Of a stretch of 64,000 nt of DNA, positions 8,842 to 16,867 are shown one piece after another. This DNA comes from Aestuariispira insulae (lineage in GTDB: Bacteria; Pseudomonadota; Alphaproteobacteria; UBA8366; Aestuariispiraceae): the NCBI RefSeq assembly GCF_003385955.1, contig NZ_QRDW01000005.1, positions 186,001 to 250,000 of the forward strand. The letters are read 5' to 3'. Under the pieces are notes generated by a model. It searched no databases and was not told where the DNA came from. It was given only the letters and a program-made list of their open reading frames with translations. The translations under genes and the position numbers were made by a program. Every line of letters begins with the position of its first letter. Within the stretch, counting starts at the first letter, position 1.

Positions 8842-9123
8842 TCAGGCCGTGTAATAGTCACCCTTGGGTGGCTGCGCCAACAGGGGCATGATCGCTTCCA
8901 TGTCTTCCCTAGGGAAACCGGAGACCGACGCCATGTGGCTTTCGGCCGAATCCCATCTTTCCAGCACCAGGAAACTGGAGGTGTCGCTGCCTTTCTTGAG
9001 CACCTCGACCGAATGGCATCCTGCCGACCCGGAAATATACGGCACCAATCCCAGCAGGAAATCGTGCAGATCCCCGGCCTTTCGCTCGGCGGCCTTGAAC
9101 TCTGTGATACGAGTGACAGGCAT
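8842..9123 (-). CDS. Antibiotic biosynthesis monooxygenase (ABM) domain protein
   Basis: Small single-domain protein (93 aa) of the dimeric alpha-beta barrel ABM/YgiN type: TRITEFKAAERKAGDLHDFLLGL, followed by GCHSVEVLKKGSDTSSFLVLERWDSAESHMAS. Members oxidise quinols or similar aromatics, or act as binding proteins; no substrate can be named. It is convergent with the antiporter, with 4 bp between the stops. A cupin gene lies 18 bp upstream on the same strand and the two are probably co-transcribed. Confidence 0.8.
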   Translation of the reverse strand: MPVTRITEFKAAERKAGDLHDFLLGLVPYISGSAGCHSVEVLKKGSDTSSFLVLERWDSAESHMASVSGFPREDMEAIMPLLAQPPKGDYYTA

Positions 9124-9141
9124 ATTCTTCCCCTTGGTCTA

Positions 9142-9543
9142 TTAATCGGCCGCGGGATCCAGCGGATGGCTGATCCGGTGATCGGTCGGCTGCGGTGTCA
9201 CGGACAGGATCTTAACACCCTTTGGCGTTTCAAAGCGATGCCAAGTGCCTTCCGGCACGACGATCATCTCTTTCTCGTTGAGGATGTTGGGTTTTTCATC
9301 TTCGCCTTCAAGGATGAACAGCGTGGTCTGACCTTCCAAAACCATCACAATCTCGTCAGCGGGATGGCGCTCCCATTCGCTCAAGCCCGCATAATGGCCG
9401 ACAAAGATCCCACCATCGCGATATTCACCAAGCGTGGCAAAGGCCCCTTCGACTCCTTTGCCGGTCATCCCTGGCTTGCGATCAGGGAGGAACGTCACGC
9501 CCTGGAGGATTTTCTCAATGGAAACAACCTGTGCTTTCTTCAC
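9142..9543 (-). CDS. Cupin-domain protein
   Basis: 133-residue single cupin fold. Motif 1 is seen around HPADEIVMVLEGQTTLFILEGE, which has fewer metal-binding histidines than the classic pattern, and motif 2 around EKEMIVVPEGTWHRFETPKG. The start is a GTG giving MKKAQVVSIEKIL. The role is unknown. Neighbours are the ABM protein downstream and a DUF482 protein upstream. Confidence 0.78.
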   Translation of the reverse strand: MKKAQVVSIEKILQGVTFLPDRKPGMTGKGVEGAFATLGEYRDGGIFVGHYAGLSEWERHPADEIVMVLEGQTTLFILEGEDEKPNILNEKEMIVVPEGTWHRFETPKGVKILSVTPQPTDHRISHPLDPAAD

Positions 9544-9656
9544 AACACCAATCCTTCGTGTTTCTGGTTTGTTCCAGGGGACTATAGCAAGGGGCCAGAT
9601 GGTGCGAAAGCTGTTGGGCAGTTAACTGCTGACAAGGTGGTGTCAGGAGGGTGAGT

Positions 9657-10817
9657 TCAGTTCTCCCGTTTAAAAGGAGACTGTTCGGAAAGCGCCTTGA
9701 TCAGATAATCCTGTTCACGCCGCTCCTGGATCAGGAAGCGTTCGATGGCGCGGGTGAAGCTGGGGTCGGGGCACCAATGAGCGGACCAGGTGGGGGTGGG
9801 CAGATAGCCGCGCTGCAATTTATGCTGGCCCTGGGTGCCGGCCTCGACCCGTTTTAACCCGCGCTCGATGGCAAAATCGATCGCCTGGTAATAACAGGCC
9901 TCGAAATGCAGGAATTTGTAATTGCCGTCACAGCCCCAGTTGCGGCCATAAAGCGTGTCCGACCCGATCAGGTTCAGGGCACCGGCAATGGGGTGGTCAT
10001 CCCGGTAGGCCATGACCAATAGGGTTTTATCCGCCATGCGGGCTTGCAGAATATCGAAAAACGCCCGGGTCAGGTAGGGCGCGCCCCATTTCCGGTCATA
10101 GGTATCGATATAGAATTGATAGAAATGGTCCCAATGATGGGGCTTGAGTTCATCGCCGGTGAGGCGCTTCATCTCGATCCCGGCGGCTTTCACCTTATCC
10201 CGTTCCTTGCGGATGGATTTGCGTTTGCGGCTGGCAAGGGCATCCAAAAAATCATCAAAGCTTTCATAGCCATCATTGTGCCAATGAAACTGCATGCCGG
10301 TGCGGCGCAGGAAACCCAGTTCCTCCAGCAGGTCCATATCCTGATCTTCAAGGAAATTGATATGGATGGAGGAGAGGCCATAGCGTTCTGACAGTTGCAT
10401 CATGCCACTGGCCAATGCCTTTTTAGCCAGACCCGTTTCGCCATCGTGCCGGACCATTAGGCGCGGGCCGGTCACGGGGGTAAACGGGACTGCGGACAGG
10501 AGCTTGGGGTAATATTGCCCGCCGGCGCGCTCATAGGCGTCGGCCCAGCCCCAGTCGAACACATATTCGCCATGGGAATGGCCCTTCAGATAAAGCGGGG
10601 CGACGGCGAGGATGCGTTGATCCGGGCCGCGCAGGCTCAGGTGATGCGGTCCCCAGCCAGTATCCGGCCGGACCGACCCGGATTCCTCAAGCGCCTTTAG
10701 GAAAGCATGGCTGACAAAGGGATTGTCCGCGCCCGCACAGGCATCCCAATCCGCCGGATCAATCTCCGCGATGGAGGCATGGGTGGCAATGGTGAAGCTG
10801 TCGCCGCCGTCGGGCAT
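9657..10817 (-). CDS. GNAT-like N-acyltransferase (DUF482, COG3146)
   Basis: About 386 residues of the DUF482 family, related to FemABX/GNAT aminoacyl- or acyltransferases. Characteristic stretches are NPFVSHAFLKALEESGS, GEYVFDWGWADAYERAGGQYYPKLLSAVPFTPVTGPR, KRKSIRKERDKV and GTQGQHKLQRGYLP. The substrate is unproven; older annotation links the family to peptidoglycan synthesis. An upstream ATG at 10853 adds 12 residues but has no ribosome site, whereas ATG 10817 follows AGGACAGG. It is divergent from the FAD oxidoreductase. Confidence 0.82.
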   Translation of the reverse strand: MPDGGDSFTIATHASIAEIDPADWDACAGADNPFVSHAFLKALEESGSVRPDTGWGPHHLSLRGPDQRILAVAPLYLKGHSHGEYVFDWGWADAYERAGGQYYPKLLSAVPFTPVTGPRLMVRHDGETGLAKKALASGMMQLSERYGLSSIHINFLEDQDMDLLEELGFLRRTGMQFHWHNDGYESFDDFLDALASRKRKSIRKERDKVKAAGIEMKRLTGDELKPHHWDHFYQFYIDTYDRKWGAPYLTRAFFDILQARMADKTLLVMAYRDDHPIAGALNLIGSDTLYGRNWGCDGNYKFLHFEACYYQAIDFAIERGLKRVEAGTQGQHKLQRGYLPTPTWSAHWCPDPSFTRAIERFLIQERREQDYLIKALSEQSPFKREN

Positions 10818-10933
10818 ATCCCTGTCCTGTCTCGTCTGGTTACGCCCCATCATGTGGCGTTTTCATTGACAAGGGTCAAGGTCTGGGCTACATGTGATCA
10901 CAATTATACAAATGTAAAACAAGGGTTTTGAAC

Positions 10934-12544
10934 ATGTCTGGGACGGATTTTGATGTGGTGATCATCGGGGCGGGCCATAACGGGCTGACCCATGCGGGCT
11001 ATCTGGCGAAAGCGGGCCTGAAGGTGAAGGTGGTCGAGGCCCGCGATATTGTTGGTGGGGCGGCGATTACCGAAGAATTCCATCCCGGCTATCGCAACTC
11101 AGTCTTTTCCTATGTGGTCAGCCTGCTCAATCCGCGGGTCATCCGGGATCTGGAGCTGGAACGCCACGGGCTTTCCATCATCGACCGCACCGCCGGCAGT
11201 TTTTCCGCCCTGCCGGGCGGCGAAGATTATTTGTGGATGAGCCGCGACCACAATATCGTCAAACAGCAGCTGGCGAAGTTTTCCAAGCAGGATGCCGCCG
11301 TCTGGGATGAATTTGACGATAAGATCACGGTGATCGGGGAATTGCTGCGCGACCTGGCCCTGGAAACCCCACCCAATATCGGCGGCGGCTGGGGAGATTT
11401 GATTGGAGCGTTGAAGTCCGGTAATCGGCTGCGCAAGCTCTCGCCCGATCTGCAGGCGACTCTGGCGGAACTGATGACCATGTCGATCGGCGATTATCTG
11501 GATCAGTGGTTCGAGGGCGAGGCGGTCAAGGGCGACCTGGGTTTTGAAGGGGTGATCGGCAATATGGTCAGCCCTTATCAGGCGGGCAGCGCTTATGTGC
11601 TGTTGCATCACGTCTTTGGCGAGGTCAATGGCCGCACCGGGGCCTGGGGCCATGCTAAGGGCGGTATGGGGGCGATCACCCAGGCCATGGCCAAATCAGC
11701 ACAATCCCGCGGGGTTGATATTGAAACCGAGGCGCTGGTTGAAGAAGTTTTGACCGAAAAAGGCCGCGCGGTGGGCGTGGTCTTACGTGATGGCCGGGTG
11801 ATCCGGGCGCGCGCGGTCTCTTCAAACCTCAATCCGAAACTGCTGTTCACCCGCATGGTGGATGAGGCCCTGCTGCCGGATGGGTTTAACCGGCGCATGA
11901 AAAACTGGCGATCGAAATCCGGCACCTTCCGGATGAATGTGGCCTTGTCCGAACTGCCGCAATTGTCGGCGCTGAAGGGGGAGGCGGATCCGGAAAGGTT
12001 CCTCAATGGCACGGTGAATGTCTCGCCGTCGCTTTCCTATCTTCAGGATGCCTTCGATGACGCCAGCCGCCTGGGTTGGGCGCGCAAACCGGTGGTCTCT
12101 ATGTGCATTCCCTCCCTGTTGGATGATAGCCTGGCACCGGAAGGCCATCATGTGGCCTCGCTGTTTTGCCAGCATTTCAACCCGGACCTGCCGGATGGCA
12201 AAAGCTGGGATGATGTGAAGGAAGGGGTGGCGGATCTGATCATCGACACGGTCAATGATGTGGCACCCAATTTCAAGGCCAGCATTGTCGGTCGCCAGAT
12301 CAATTCTCCGCTGGATATCGAGCGCAAGCTAGGCATGTTGGGCGGTGATATTTTCCACGGTGCCTTGCATCTGGACCAGATCTATTCCATGCGCCCGGCT
12401 GCCGGCCATGCGGATTACCGCGCGCCGATCAAAGGGCTTTATATGTGCGGGTCCGGTACCCATCCGGGCGGCGGTGTCTCCGGTTTGCCGGGCATGAATG
12501 CGGCACGGGAATTGATCAAGGATTTCCGTAAGAAGCGGGTTTGA
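10934..12544 (+). CDS. FAD-dependent oxidoreductase of the phytoene desaturase/COG1233 family
   Basis: 536-residue flavoprotein. The N-terminal dinucleotide fold is DFDVVIIGAGHNGL, followed by VVEARDIVGGAAITEEFHPGYRNS, which resembles the GGR loop region of amine oxidase and carotenoid desaturase folds. The C-terminal FAD site is LYMCGSGTHPGGGVSGLPGMNAA. No crtB or other carotenoid genes are nearby, and COG1233 members of this type (PYROXD2-like) are often not carotenoid enzymes, so a specific reaction is not assigned. ATG 10934 follows AAGGG; a TTG at 10928 is less likely. Confidence 0.85.
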   Translation: MSGTDFDVVIIGAGHNGLTHAGYLAKAGLKVKVVEARDIVGGAAITEEFHPGYRNSVFSYVVSLLNPRVIRDLELERHGLSIIDRTAGSFSALPGGEDYLWMSRDHNIVKQQLAKFSKQDAAVWDEFDDKITVIGELLRDLALETPPNIGGGWGDLIGALKSGNRLRKLSPDLQATLAELMTMSIGDYLDQWFEGEAVKGDLGFEGVIGNMVSPYQAGSAYVLLHHVFGEVNGRTGAWGHAKGGMGAITQAMAKSAQSRGVDIETEALVEEVLTEKGRAVGVVLRDGRVIRARAVSSNLNPKLLFTRMVDEALLPDGFNRRMKNWRSKSGTFRMNVALSELPQLSALKGEADPERFLNGTVNVSPSLSYLQDAFDDASRLGWARKPVVSMCIPSLLDDSLAPEGHHVASLFCQHFNPDLPDGKSWDDVKEGVADLIIDTVNDVAPNFKASIVGRQINSPLDIERKLGMLGGDIFHGALHLDQIYSMRPAAGHADYRAPIKGLYMCGSGTHPGGGVSGLPGMNAARELIKDFRKKRV

Positions 12545-12556
12545 TGCAGAAATTTG

Positions 12557-12586
12557 GGAAAGGGCTATGGGAGGTGGCCCTTTTCC
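12557..12586 (+). terminator. Probable terminator after the FAD oxidoreductase
   Basis: GGAAAGGGC pairs with GCCCTTTTCC with one bulged base around an 11-base loop, and T-rich sequence follows. The stem is imperfect. Confidence 0.5.
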
Positions 12587-12631
12587 TTTATACAGGGCCA
12601 AACGAAAGTCCATTTGACCCAGGAAGGCCCC

Positions 12632-13615
12632 ATGGATTCACTGTTGCATCTCACCTTGGAGAATCTTCTCTCCCCTACTGTTCTTTTCTTTGTCCTGGGC
12701 GTCTTTGCCGCCCTAACTCGGTCCAGCCTGACCATCCCGGAAGCCATCGCCAAGGCGCTGTCGATCTATCTGGTGATGGCGATTGGCTTCAAGGGCGGCT
12801 ATCAGGTCTCCAAAGCCGGGATTGATCTCGGCCTGTTCCTGTCATTGCTGGCTGGCATGCTGTTGAGTTTTGCCGTGCCGTTCCTGGCCTTTGCCATGCT
12901 AAAAGTCACGACCCGGCTGCCGACGGTCGACGCGGCCTCAATTGCGGCCCATTACGGCTCGATCAGTATTGTGACATTCCTGGCCGGAACCGAGGTTCTC
13001 AAGCTGTTAGGCCATGAGGCGGAAGGCTATATGGTGGCGGTCGCTGCTGTGATGGAGGTGCCGGCGATCCTGTCTGGGCTCTGGATTGCCGCACGAGCGG
13101 TGACTGACAAATCCTCGATCGGCGGCATGGATAACTCCCTGATGCGCGAAGTATTGCTCAACGGGTCTATTGTCTTGCTGACCGGCGCTTTCCTGATTGG
13201 TGTGGTGACCGGGGAAAAAGGCATGGCAACCGTTTCGGCCTTTATCGTGGATCCGTTCAAGGGGGTCTTGTGCCTGTTCCTGCTGGATATGGGGCTGGTG
13301 GCTGGGCGGGGCCTGCGCACCAGCTGGAAATATCTAAAACCTGGCCTGTTGATCTTCGGCATCTATATGCCGGTGCTGGGTGCGGGCTTGGGCCTGTTTT
13401 GCGGCTGGGCGCTGGGGCTGAGCCTGGGCGGCACGGTTCTCTTTATGATCCTGGGCGCCAGTGCTTCTTATATCGCGGTGCCTGCCGCCATGCGCATGGC
13501 GCTGCCGGATTCGCAGCCTGCCATCCCGCTGGCGCTGTCGCTTGGCATCACCTTCCCGTTCAACCTGACGATTGGCATTCCGCTCTATGTTACGGTGGCC
13601 AGCCGCGTCCTATAA
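12632..13615 (+). CDS. sbtA: Sodium-dependent bicarbonate transporter SbtA family permease
   Basis: Integral membrane protein (327 aa) of the SbtA/DUF897 family, which in cyanobacteria imports HCO3- with Na+. Two inverted halves are visible, each with a short broken segment: PTVDAASIAAHYGSISIVTFLAGTEVL in the first and LFMILGASASYIAVPAAMRMALPDSQPA in the second. ATG 12632 follows AGGAAGG; a frame-compatible ATG at 12554 would add 26 hydrophilic residues and has no site. The next gene, 12 bp downstream, encodes a PII-like protein matching the SbtA-SbtB pairing. Bicarbonate as substrate is inferred from family and partner. Confidence 0.88.
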   Translation: MDSLLHLTLENLLSPTVLFFVLGVFAALTRSSLTIPEAIAKALSIYLVMAIGFKGGYQVSKAGIDLGLFLSLLAGMLLSFAVPFLAFAMLKVTTRLPTVDAASIAAHYGSISIVTFLAGTEVLKLLGHEAEGYMVAVAAVMEVPAILSGLWIAARAVTDKSSIGGMDNSLMREVLLNGSIVLLTGAFLIGVVTGEKGMATVSAFIVDPFKGVLCLFLLDMGLVAGRGLRTSWKYLKPGLLIFGIYMPVLGAGLGLFCGWALGLSLGGTVLFMILGASASYIAVPAAMRMALPDSQPAIPLALSLGITFPFNLTIGIPLYVTVASRVL

Positions 13616-13627
13616 GGGGCAGATATC

Positions 13628-13927
13628 ATGGAAATGCGTAAACGGATTGAGTTCATCCTCGAAAAACCCTTCCTGGAGCGGCTGATCGCCCTTCTGGATG
13701 AGATGGAGACGCCTGGTTACACAGTCATACCGGCCAAGGCGGGGCGTGGCCGCCAGGATCCCTGGACCCGGGAAGGCATGGTGACCGATGCCGGTCGTCA
13801 AATTATCGTTGTGTCATTTGCGGAAGCGGGGCTGGCCGAGAAAATTGCCCAGCGGGCAGCGGAAAAACTGGGCAACCGCATTGCCCTGATCAGCCTGACA
13901 GACGCAGCGGTTTATCTGCCGGATTGA
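13628..13927 (+). CDS. sbtB: PII-like signalling protein, SbtB-type partner of SbtA
   Basis: 99-residue ferredoxin-like PII-superfamily protein: KRIEFILEKPFLERLIALLDEMETPGYTVIPAKAGRGRQ, a short loop with a tryptophan (PWTREG), then RQIIVVSFAEAGLAEKIAQ. Cyanobacterial SbtB is a trimer that binds adenine nucleotides, including cAMP, and gates SbtA. The same role is inferred from co-linearity 12 bp after sbtA. It lacks the uridylylated Tyr51 T-loop of GlnB/GlnK, so it is not a standard nitrogen PII. The unit ends at a strong terminator. Confidence 0.83.
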   Translation: MEMRKRIEFILEKPFLERLIALLDEMETPGYTVIPAKAGRGRQDPWTREGMVTDAGRQIIVVSFAEAGLAEKIAQRAAEKLGNRIALISLTDAAVYLPD

Positions 13928-13965
13928 ACGGCGGCAGTCGTTAAGAGTGCCGCCAAAAAACAAAA

Positions 13966-13990
13966 CCCCCACGAATGCGTGGGGGTTTTT
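13966..13990. terminator. Bidirectional-capable terminator between sbtB and cspA
   Basis: CCCCCACG (13966-13973) pairs with CGTGGGGG (13978-13985) over loop AATG and is followed by five T. An A run on the other side gives a weaker T tract on the minus strand, which suits its place between convergent genes. Confidence 0.88.
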
Positions 13991-14040
13991 GCTTTTCTTA
14001 GGGCGTCTCTTGATACCCGTCGAAAACGAGCATCTGTCTC

Positions 14041-14250
14041 TTAGTCGATAATGGACAGGTTCTCAGCGGCAGAGCGACCGTTACGGCCTTCAACCATTTC
14101 ATACTCGACCTTCTGGCCGTCTTTGAGGGTGGTCAGACCAGCCTTCTCAACAGCAGAAATATGAACGAATGCGTCGGCACCCCCTTCGCTCGGTTCAATG
14201 AAACCAAAACCTTTGGTCGGGTTGAACCATTTTACGGTACCTGTAGCCAT
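14041..14250 (-). CDS. cspA: Cold shock protein of the CspA family
   Basis: 69-residue single cold-shock domain starting [23 protein letters not shown]1 (KGFGFI) and RNP2 (AFVHIS) are intact, so it should bind single-stranded RNA and DNA as an RNA chaperone. ATG 14250 is chosen because AGGAGAAAG lies 7-15 bp upstream; a start 7 codons earlier has no site. The leader between its likely promoter and the ATG is about 120-125 nt, as usual for genes whose mRNA structure responds to temperature. Several csp paralogues are common in this group, so the symbol is generic. Confidence 0.93.
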   Translation of the reverse strand: MATGTVKWFNPTKGFGFIEPSEGGADAFVHISAVEKAGLTTLKDGQKVEYEMVEGRNGRSAAENLSIID

Positions 14251-14379
14251 TAAGCTTTCTCCTGGTATCAACAGTTCCTGCCCCTGTTTCTGATCTTAAG
14301 TAGGACAACAGAAGAGGACCTGCCTTCTCTTAGTAAATCGACGACACGCCCTAAAGATCAGCGGGACCGCCAAGTACAA

Positions 14380-14408
14380 GTTATCCGGTGGAAACGAACC
14401 AGAGTCAA
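14380..14408 (-). promoter_or_regulatory. Candidate promoter for cspA
   Basis: On the minus strand TTGACT (14408-14403) and GATAAC (14385-14380) are separated by 17 bp. Transcription from here would give the long 5' leader typical of cspA genes. Confidence 0.5.
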
Positions 14409-14461
14409 TGATAGCTTTGTGAACAAGGCCCTTGAATCTGCATTTTTAACGGAACTTACAT

Positions 14462-14494
14462 AAAAAAACGGTCCCGGAAAGGTGCCGGGACCGT
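14462..14494 (-). terminator. Terminator of ridA
   Basis: A perfect 10-bp stem (ACGGTCCCGG / CCGGGACCGT, 14468-14494) is followed on the minus strand by a run of T at 14468-14462. Confidence 0.88.
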
Positions 14495-14522
14495 TGATTT
14501 GGGCCTAATCTGGCCTCATTGC

Positions 14523-14987
14523 TTATTCAACCTCGATGATCGCGTCGATTTCAACCGCCACGTTGAGCGGCAGCGAACCGGCACCCAGCGCGATGCGGGT
14601 ATGTTTGCCTTTTTCACCGAAAATCTCACCCATCAGATCGGATGCGCCGTTGATCACCTTGGGGTGGGCATCGAAATCGGTCGGGCAGTTCACAAAGCCG
14701 CTCAGTTTCACGATCCGCTTGATTTTATCGAGATCGCCCAGCGCGTCCTTGGCCTGGGCCAGGATGTTGAGTGCGCAGACCCGGGCTGCTTCCTGGCCTT
14801 CCTCGAGGGAGAAATCCGGTCCGACCTTGCCCTGGAATTTCACTTCACCGTTCCAGAAAGGGATCTGGCCGGCGACGAAAATCAGATTGCCGCTCTGATA
14901 ATGCTGAATGTAAGAGCCCGCCGGTTTCGGGGCTTCGGGCAGTTCCAGCCCCAGTTCCTGAATGCGTGCTTCGATTTGTCCGGCCAT
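14523..14987 (-). CDS. RidA/YjgF family protein
   Basis: 154-residue Rid-family protein of the longer YjgF-like subgroup: EARIQELGLELPEAPKPAGSY at the N-terminus, FVAGQIPF, ALNILAQAKDALGDLDKI and RIALGAGSLPLNVAVEIDAI. The last segment carries the conserved region that holds the arginine in deaminating RidA, here altered to GSLPLN. It may therefore not be a classical 2-aminoacrylate deaminase. It is a monocistronic unit with its own promoter and terminator. Confidence 0.87.
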   Translation of the reverse strand: MAGQIEARIQELGLELPEAPKPAGSYIQHYQSGNLIFVAGQIPFWNGEVKFQGKVGPDFSLEEGQEAARVCALNILAQAKDALGDLDKIKRIVKLSGFVNCPTDFDAHPKVINGASDLMGEIFGEKGKHTRIALGAGSLPLNVAVEIDAIIEVE

Positions 14988-15044
14988 TGGGCCCTCCCTG
15001 TAAATAAAGTGACTTGTTGAAGTCGGATTGATTTTCCGGCGCGG

Positions 15045-15074
15045 ACTATAACGCCCGCAACCTTAGCCGTCCAA
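15045..15074 (-). promoter_or_regulatory. Candidate promoter for the RidA-family gene
   Basis: Minus-strand TTGGAC (15074-15069) and TATAGT (15050-15045) are 18 bp apart, about 60 bp before the ridA ATG. Confidence 0.5.
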
Positions 15075-15211
15075 TTGGAAAAGGATGGGAAATTGGCGAA
15101 AATGCTGTTCCCCGGTGTCAAATTCCGGTCCGATTATTTCAGATTGTGCAGACGGCTGAATTTCCTAGAATAAAGGTTCGCGCATGGCCCATGAGCAGGA
15201 GTTTGTGAAAC

Positions 15212-16096
15212 TTGGTTGAACGCATTCCATCCGTTTTGACATTGACCCGGCCCGGGGATGTAGGCGCGGTGGAAACACCGGTTTTGCTGGACTCCCCCCA
15301 TAGCGGCACGATCTATCCGATCGATTTTCAAAGCGCTGTCCCTATGGATTTTCTGCGTCGGATGGAGGATTCCAAGGTCGACCAGCTTTACGAGCGCGCC
15401 CCCGCGCAAGGGGCGTCACTGCTGTGCGCGGAATTTCCGCGATCTTATATCGATCCCAACCGGGGAGTGGATGACCTGGACTGGCGGTTGATAGCAGACC
15501 GTTGGCCGGGTGCGATCAACCCCACGGAAAAAACCAGGTTGGGCCATGGGTTGATCTGGCGCACCTGCCCGGGCGACCGGCCCATGTATGACCGGCTGCT
15601 CTCAGTCAGCGAGGTTTCCAACCGGATCGAACATTACTGGCGGCCCTATCATCAGGCGCTGGAAGGGGAAATGTCCCGCCTGTTCAGCCTGTTTGGGGCG
15701 ATCTGGCACATTAACTGTCATTCCATGCCGTCGGCCAGCAGCCCCTTCATGCCGGGCGCGGTGGGCGGCCGGCGCGCCGACATTGTGCTGGGCGACCGCG
15801 ACGGGCGCAGCTGTGATCCGGGCTTTACCGAGTTTGTCCGCGACTGGTTCGTGAACCGGGGCTACCGGGTGCGGGTCAATAATCCGTATAAGGGTGCGGA
15901 GCTGGTGCGCCTGTGCGGCCGCCCGGATCATAACCGCCACAGCCTTCAGATCGAGATTAACCGCGCGCTCTATATCGATGAAAAAACGCTGGAGCCGAAC
16001 CGCCATTTCGAGAGCCTGCAACGTGACCTGTCCCATCTGGTCGGCGCGATCTCTGTCTTTGCACTTTCCGCCTCGACCCGCATGGCAGCGGAATGA
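15212..16096 (+). CDS. N-formylglutamate amidohydrolase family protein
   Basis: 294-residue FGase-family hydrolase. Family marks are LLDSPHSGTIYP near residue 30, CAEFPRSYIDPNRGVDDLDW, the probable metal-binding NCHSMPSASS, and HSLQIEINRALYIDE near the end. HutG-type members cleave N-formyl-L-glutamate in histidine breakdown, but no hut genes are close, so another N-acyl substrate is possible. The start is TTG 15212 with AGGAG 10 bp upstream, because an in-frame TGA at 15206 rules out earlier starts. Its stop overlaps the AlkD-like gene by 4 bp, which implies co-translation. Confidence 0.86.
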   Translation: MVERIPSVLTLTRPGDVGAVETPVLLDSPHSGTIYPIDFQSAVPMDFLRRMEDSKVDQLYERAPAQGASLLCAEFPRSYIDPNRGVDDLDWRLIADRWPGAINPTEKTRLGHGLIWRTCPGDRPMYDRLLSVSEVSNRIEHYWRPYHQALEGEMSRLFSLFGAIWHINCHSMPSASSPFMPGAVGGRRADIVLGDRDGRSCDPGFTEFVRDWFVNRGYRVRVNNPYKGAELVRLCGRPDHNRHSLQIEINRALYIDEKTLEPNRHFESLQRDLSHLVGAISVFALSASTRMAAE

Positions 16097-16755
16097 GTGA
16101 GGCTCTGCAGGCGCTTTGTGCGGCCCTGCAGGCACAGGGCACGGCGGAGCGGGCGGATTGGGACCGGCAATATCATAAATCGGATCTGGACCATTGGGGC
16201 GTCAAACAGCCTGACCTGGACAAATGTGTGCGTGCGCAGGCAAAGCTCCTTTCCCGGGAGGAGATACTGACCCTTGCAGAAGCGCTGTGGCAGCCGCCGG
16301 TCTGGGATTGCCGGATTGCGGCGGGAAAGCTGCTGGCCCTGCCCAGGGTTAAAGCGTCAGATGCGCTCTGGAAGTATCTGACCCGGCATCTGCCGGAGAT
16401 GACCGGCTGGGCGGTGATGGATATCCATGCCAAGGCCGCGGGAAAATGCCTGCTGGCCGATCCCGGATTACTGGACGAGGTTGAGGAGTGGACAAGGGAG
16501 CCATCCTTTTGGATGCGGCGGGCGGCCTTGGTCCTGACCCTTCCATTCGCGGCCAGAGGGCGTGATCCGGAACGCATACTGGGTTGGGCGGCAGGTTATG
16601 TTTCTGACCGGGAGTGGTTTATCCAGAAAGCGATTGGCTGGTGGCTGCGCACCTTATCCAAACATAACCCGGCGCGGGTGGAAGAATTCCTGGATGCCCA
16701 TGGCGACCAGTTGATGGCGGTGGCCCGGCGGGAGGCAACGAAATACCTTGCTTGA
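16093..16755 (+). CDS. DNA alkylation repair protein, AlkD-like
   Basis: 220-residue all-helical protein of the HEAT-like AlkD/AlkC family. Clear pieces are DRQYHKSDLDHWGVKQPDLDK near the N-terminus, WQPPVWDCRIAAGKLLALPRV, the central GWAVMDIHAKAAG, WMRRAALVLTLPF and WFIQKAIGWWLRTLSKHNP. AlkD removes positively charged alkylated purines without base flipping. The start overlaps the upstream stop as ATGA. Confidence 0.85.
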   Translation: MSEALQALCAALQAQGTAERADWDRQYHKSDLDHWGVKQPDLDKCVRAQAKLLSREEILTLAEALWQPPVWDCRIAAGKLLALPRVKASDALWKYLTRHLPEMTGWAVMDIHAKAAGKCLLADPGLLDEVEEWTREPSFWMRRAALVLTLPFAARGRDPERILGWAAGYVSDREWFIQKAIGWWLRTLSKHNPARVEEFLDAHGDQLMAVARREATKYLA

Positions 16756-16763
16756 TTGTGACC

Positions 16764-16791
16764 AGATCCCCGGATCAGGTCCGGGGATGAC
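16764..16791 (-). repeat. Palindromic repeat unit, first copy
   Basis: 28-bp unit that on the minus strand reads GTCAT, CCCCGGA, a 5-base loop, TCCGGGG, ATCT. The stem is 9 bp (16766-16774 / 16780-16788). A second unit in opposite orientation follows at 16825, and a related core sits at 6615-6638. It lies between convergent genes. Confidence 0.65.
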
Positions 16792-16824
16792 TGTTTCTGT
16801 CTTTAGGGGCTGAAATAGATGCTT

Positions 16825-16852
16825 GTCATTGCCGGGCATGACCCGGCAATCT
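16825..16852 (+). repeat. Palindromic repeat unit, second copy
   Basis: 28-bp unit reading GTCAT, TGCCGGG, CATGA, CCCGGCA, ATCT, with a 9-bp stem (16828-16836 / 16842-16850). It shares both ends with the unit at 16764 but is inverted relative to it, and its stem bases differ in a compensated way. Confidence 0.65.
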
Positions 16853-16867
16853 AGCGAAATAGGCCCC

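Noticed and set aside
8935-9654. 239-residue plus-strand frame
   Set aside because: It crosses two good minus-strand genes (ABM and cupin) and resembles no family.
10893-10902. TGTGATCACA palindrome upstream of the FAD oxidoreductase as a CRP site
   Set aside because: CRP sites have six bases between TGTGA and TCACA; this has none. A TTGACA nearby has no good -10 at the right distance.
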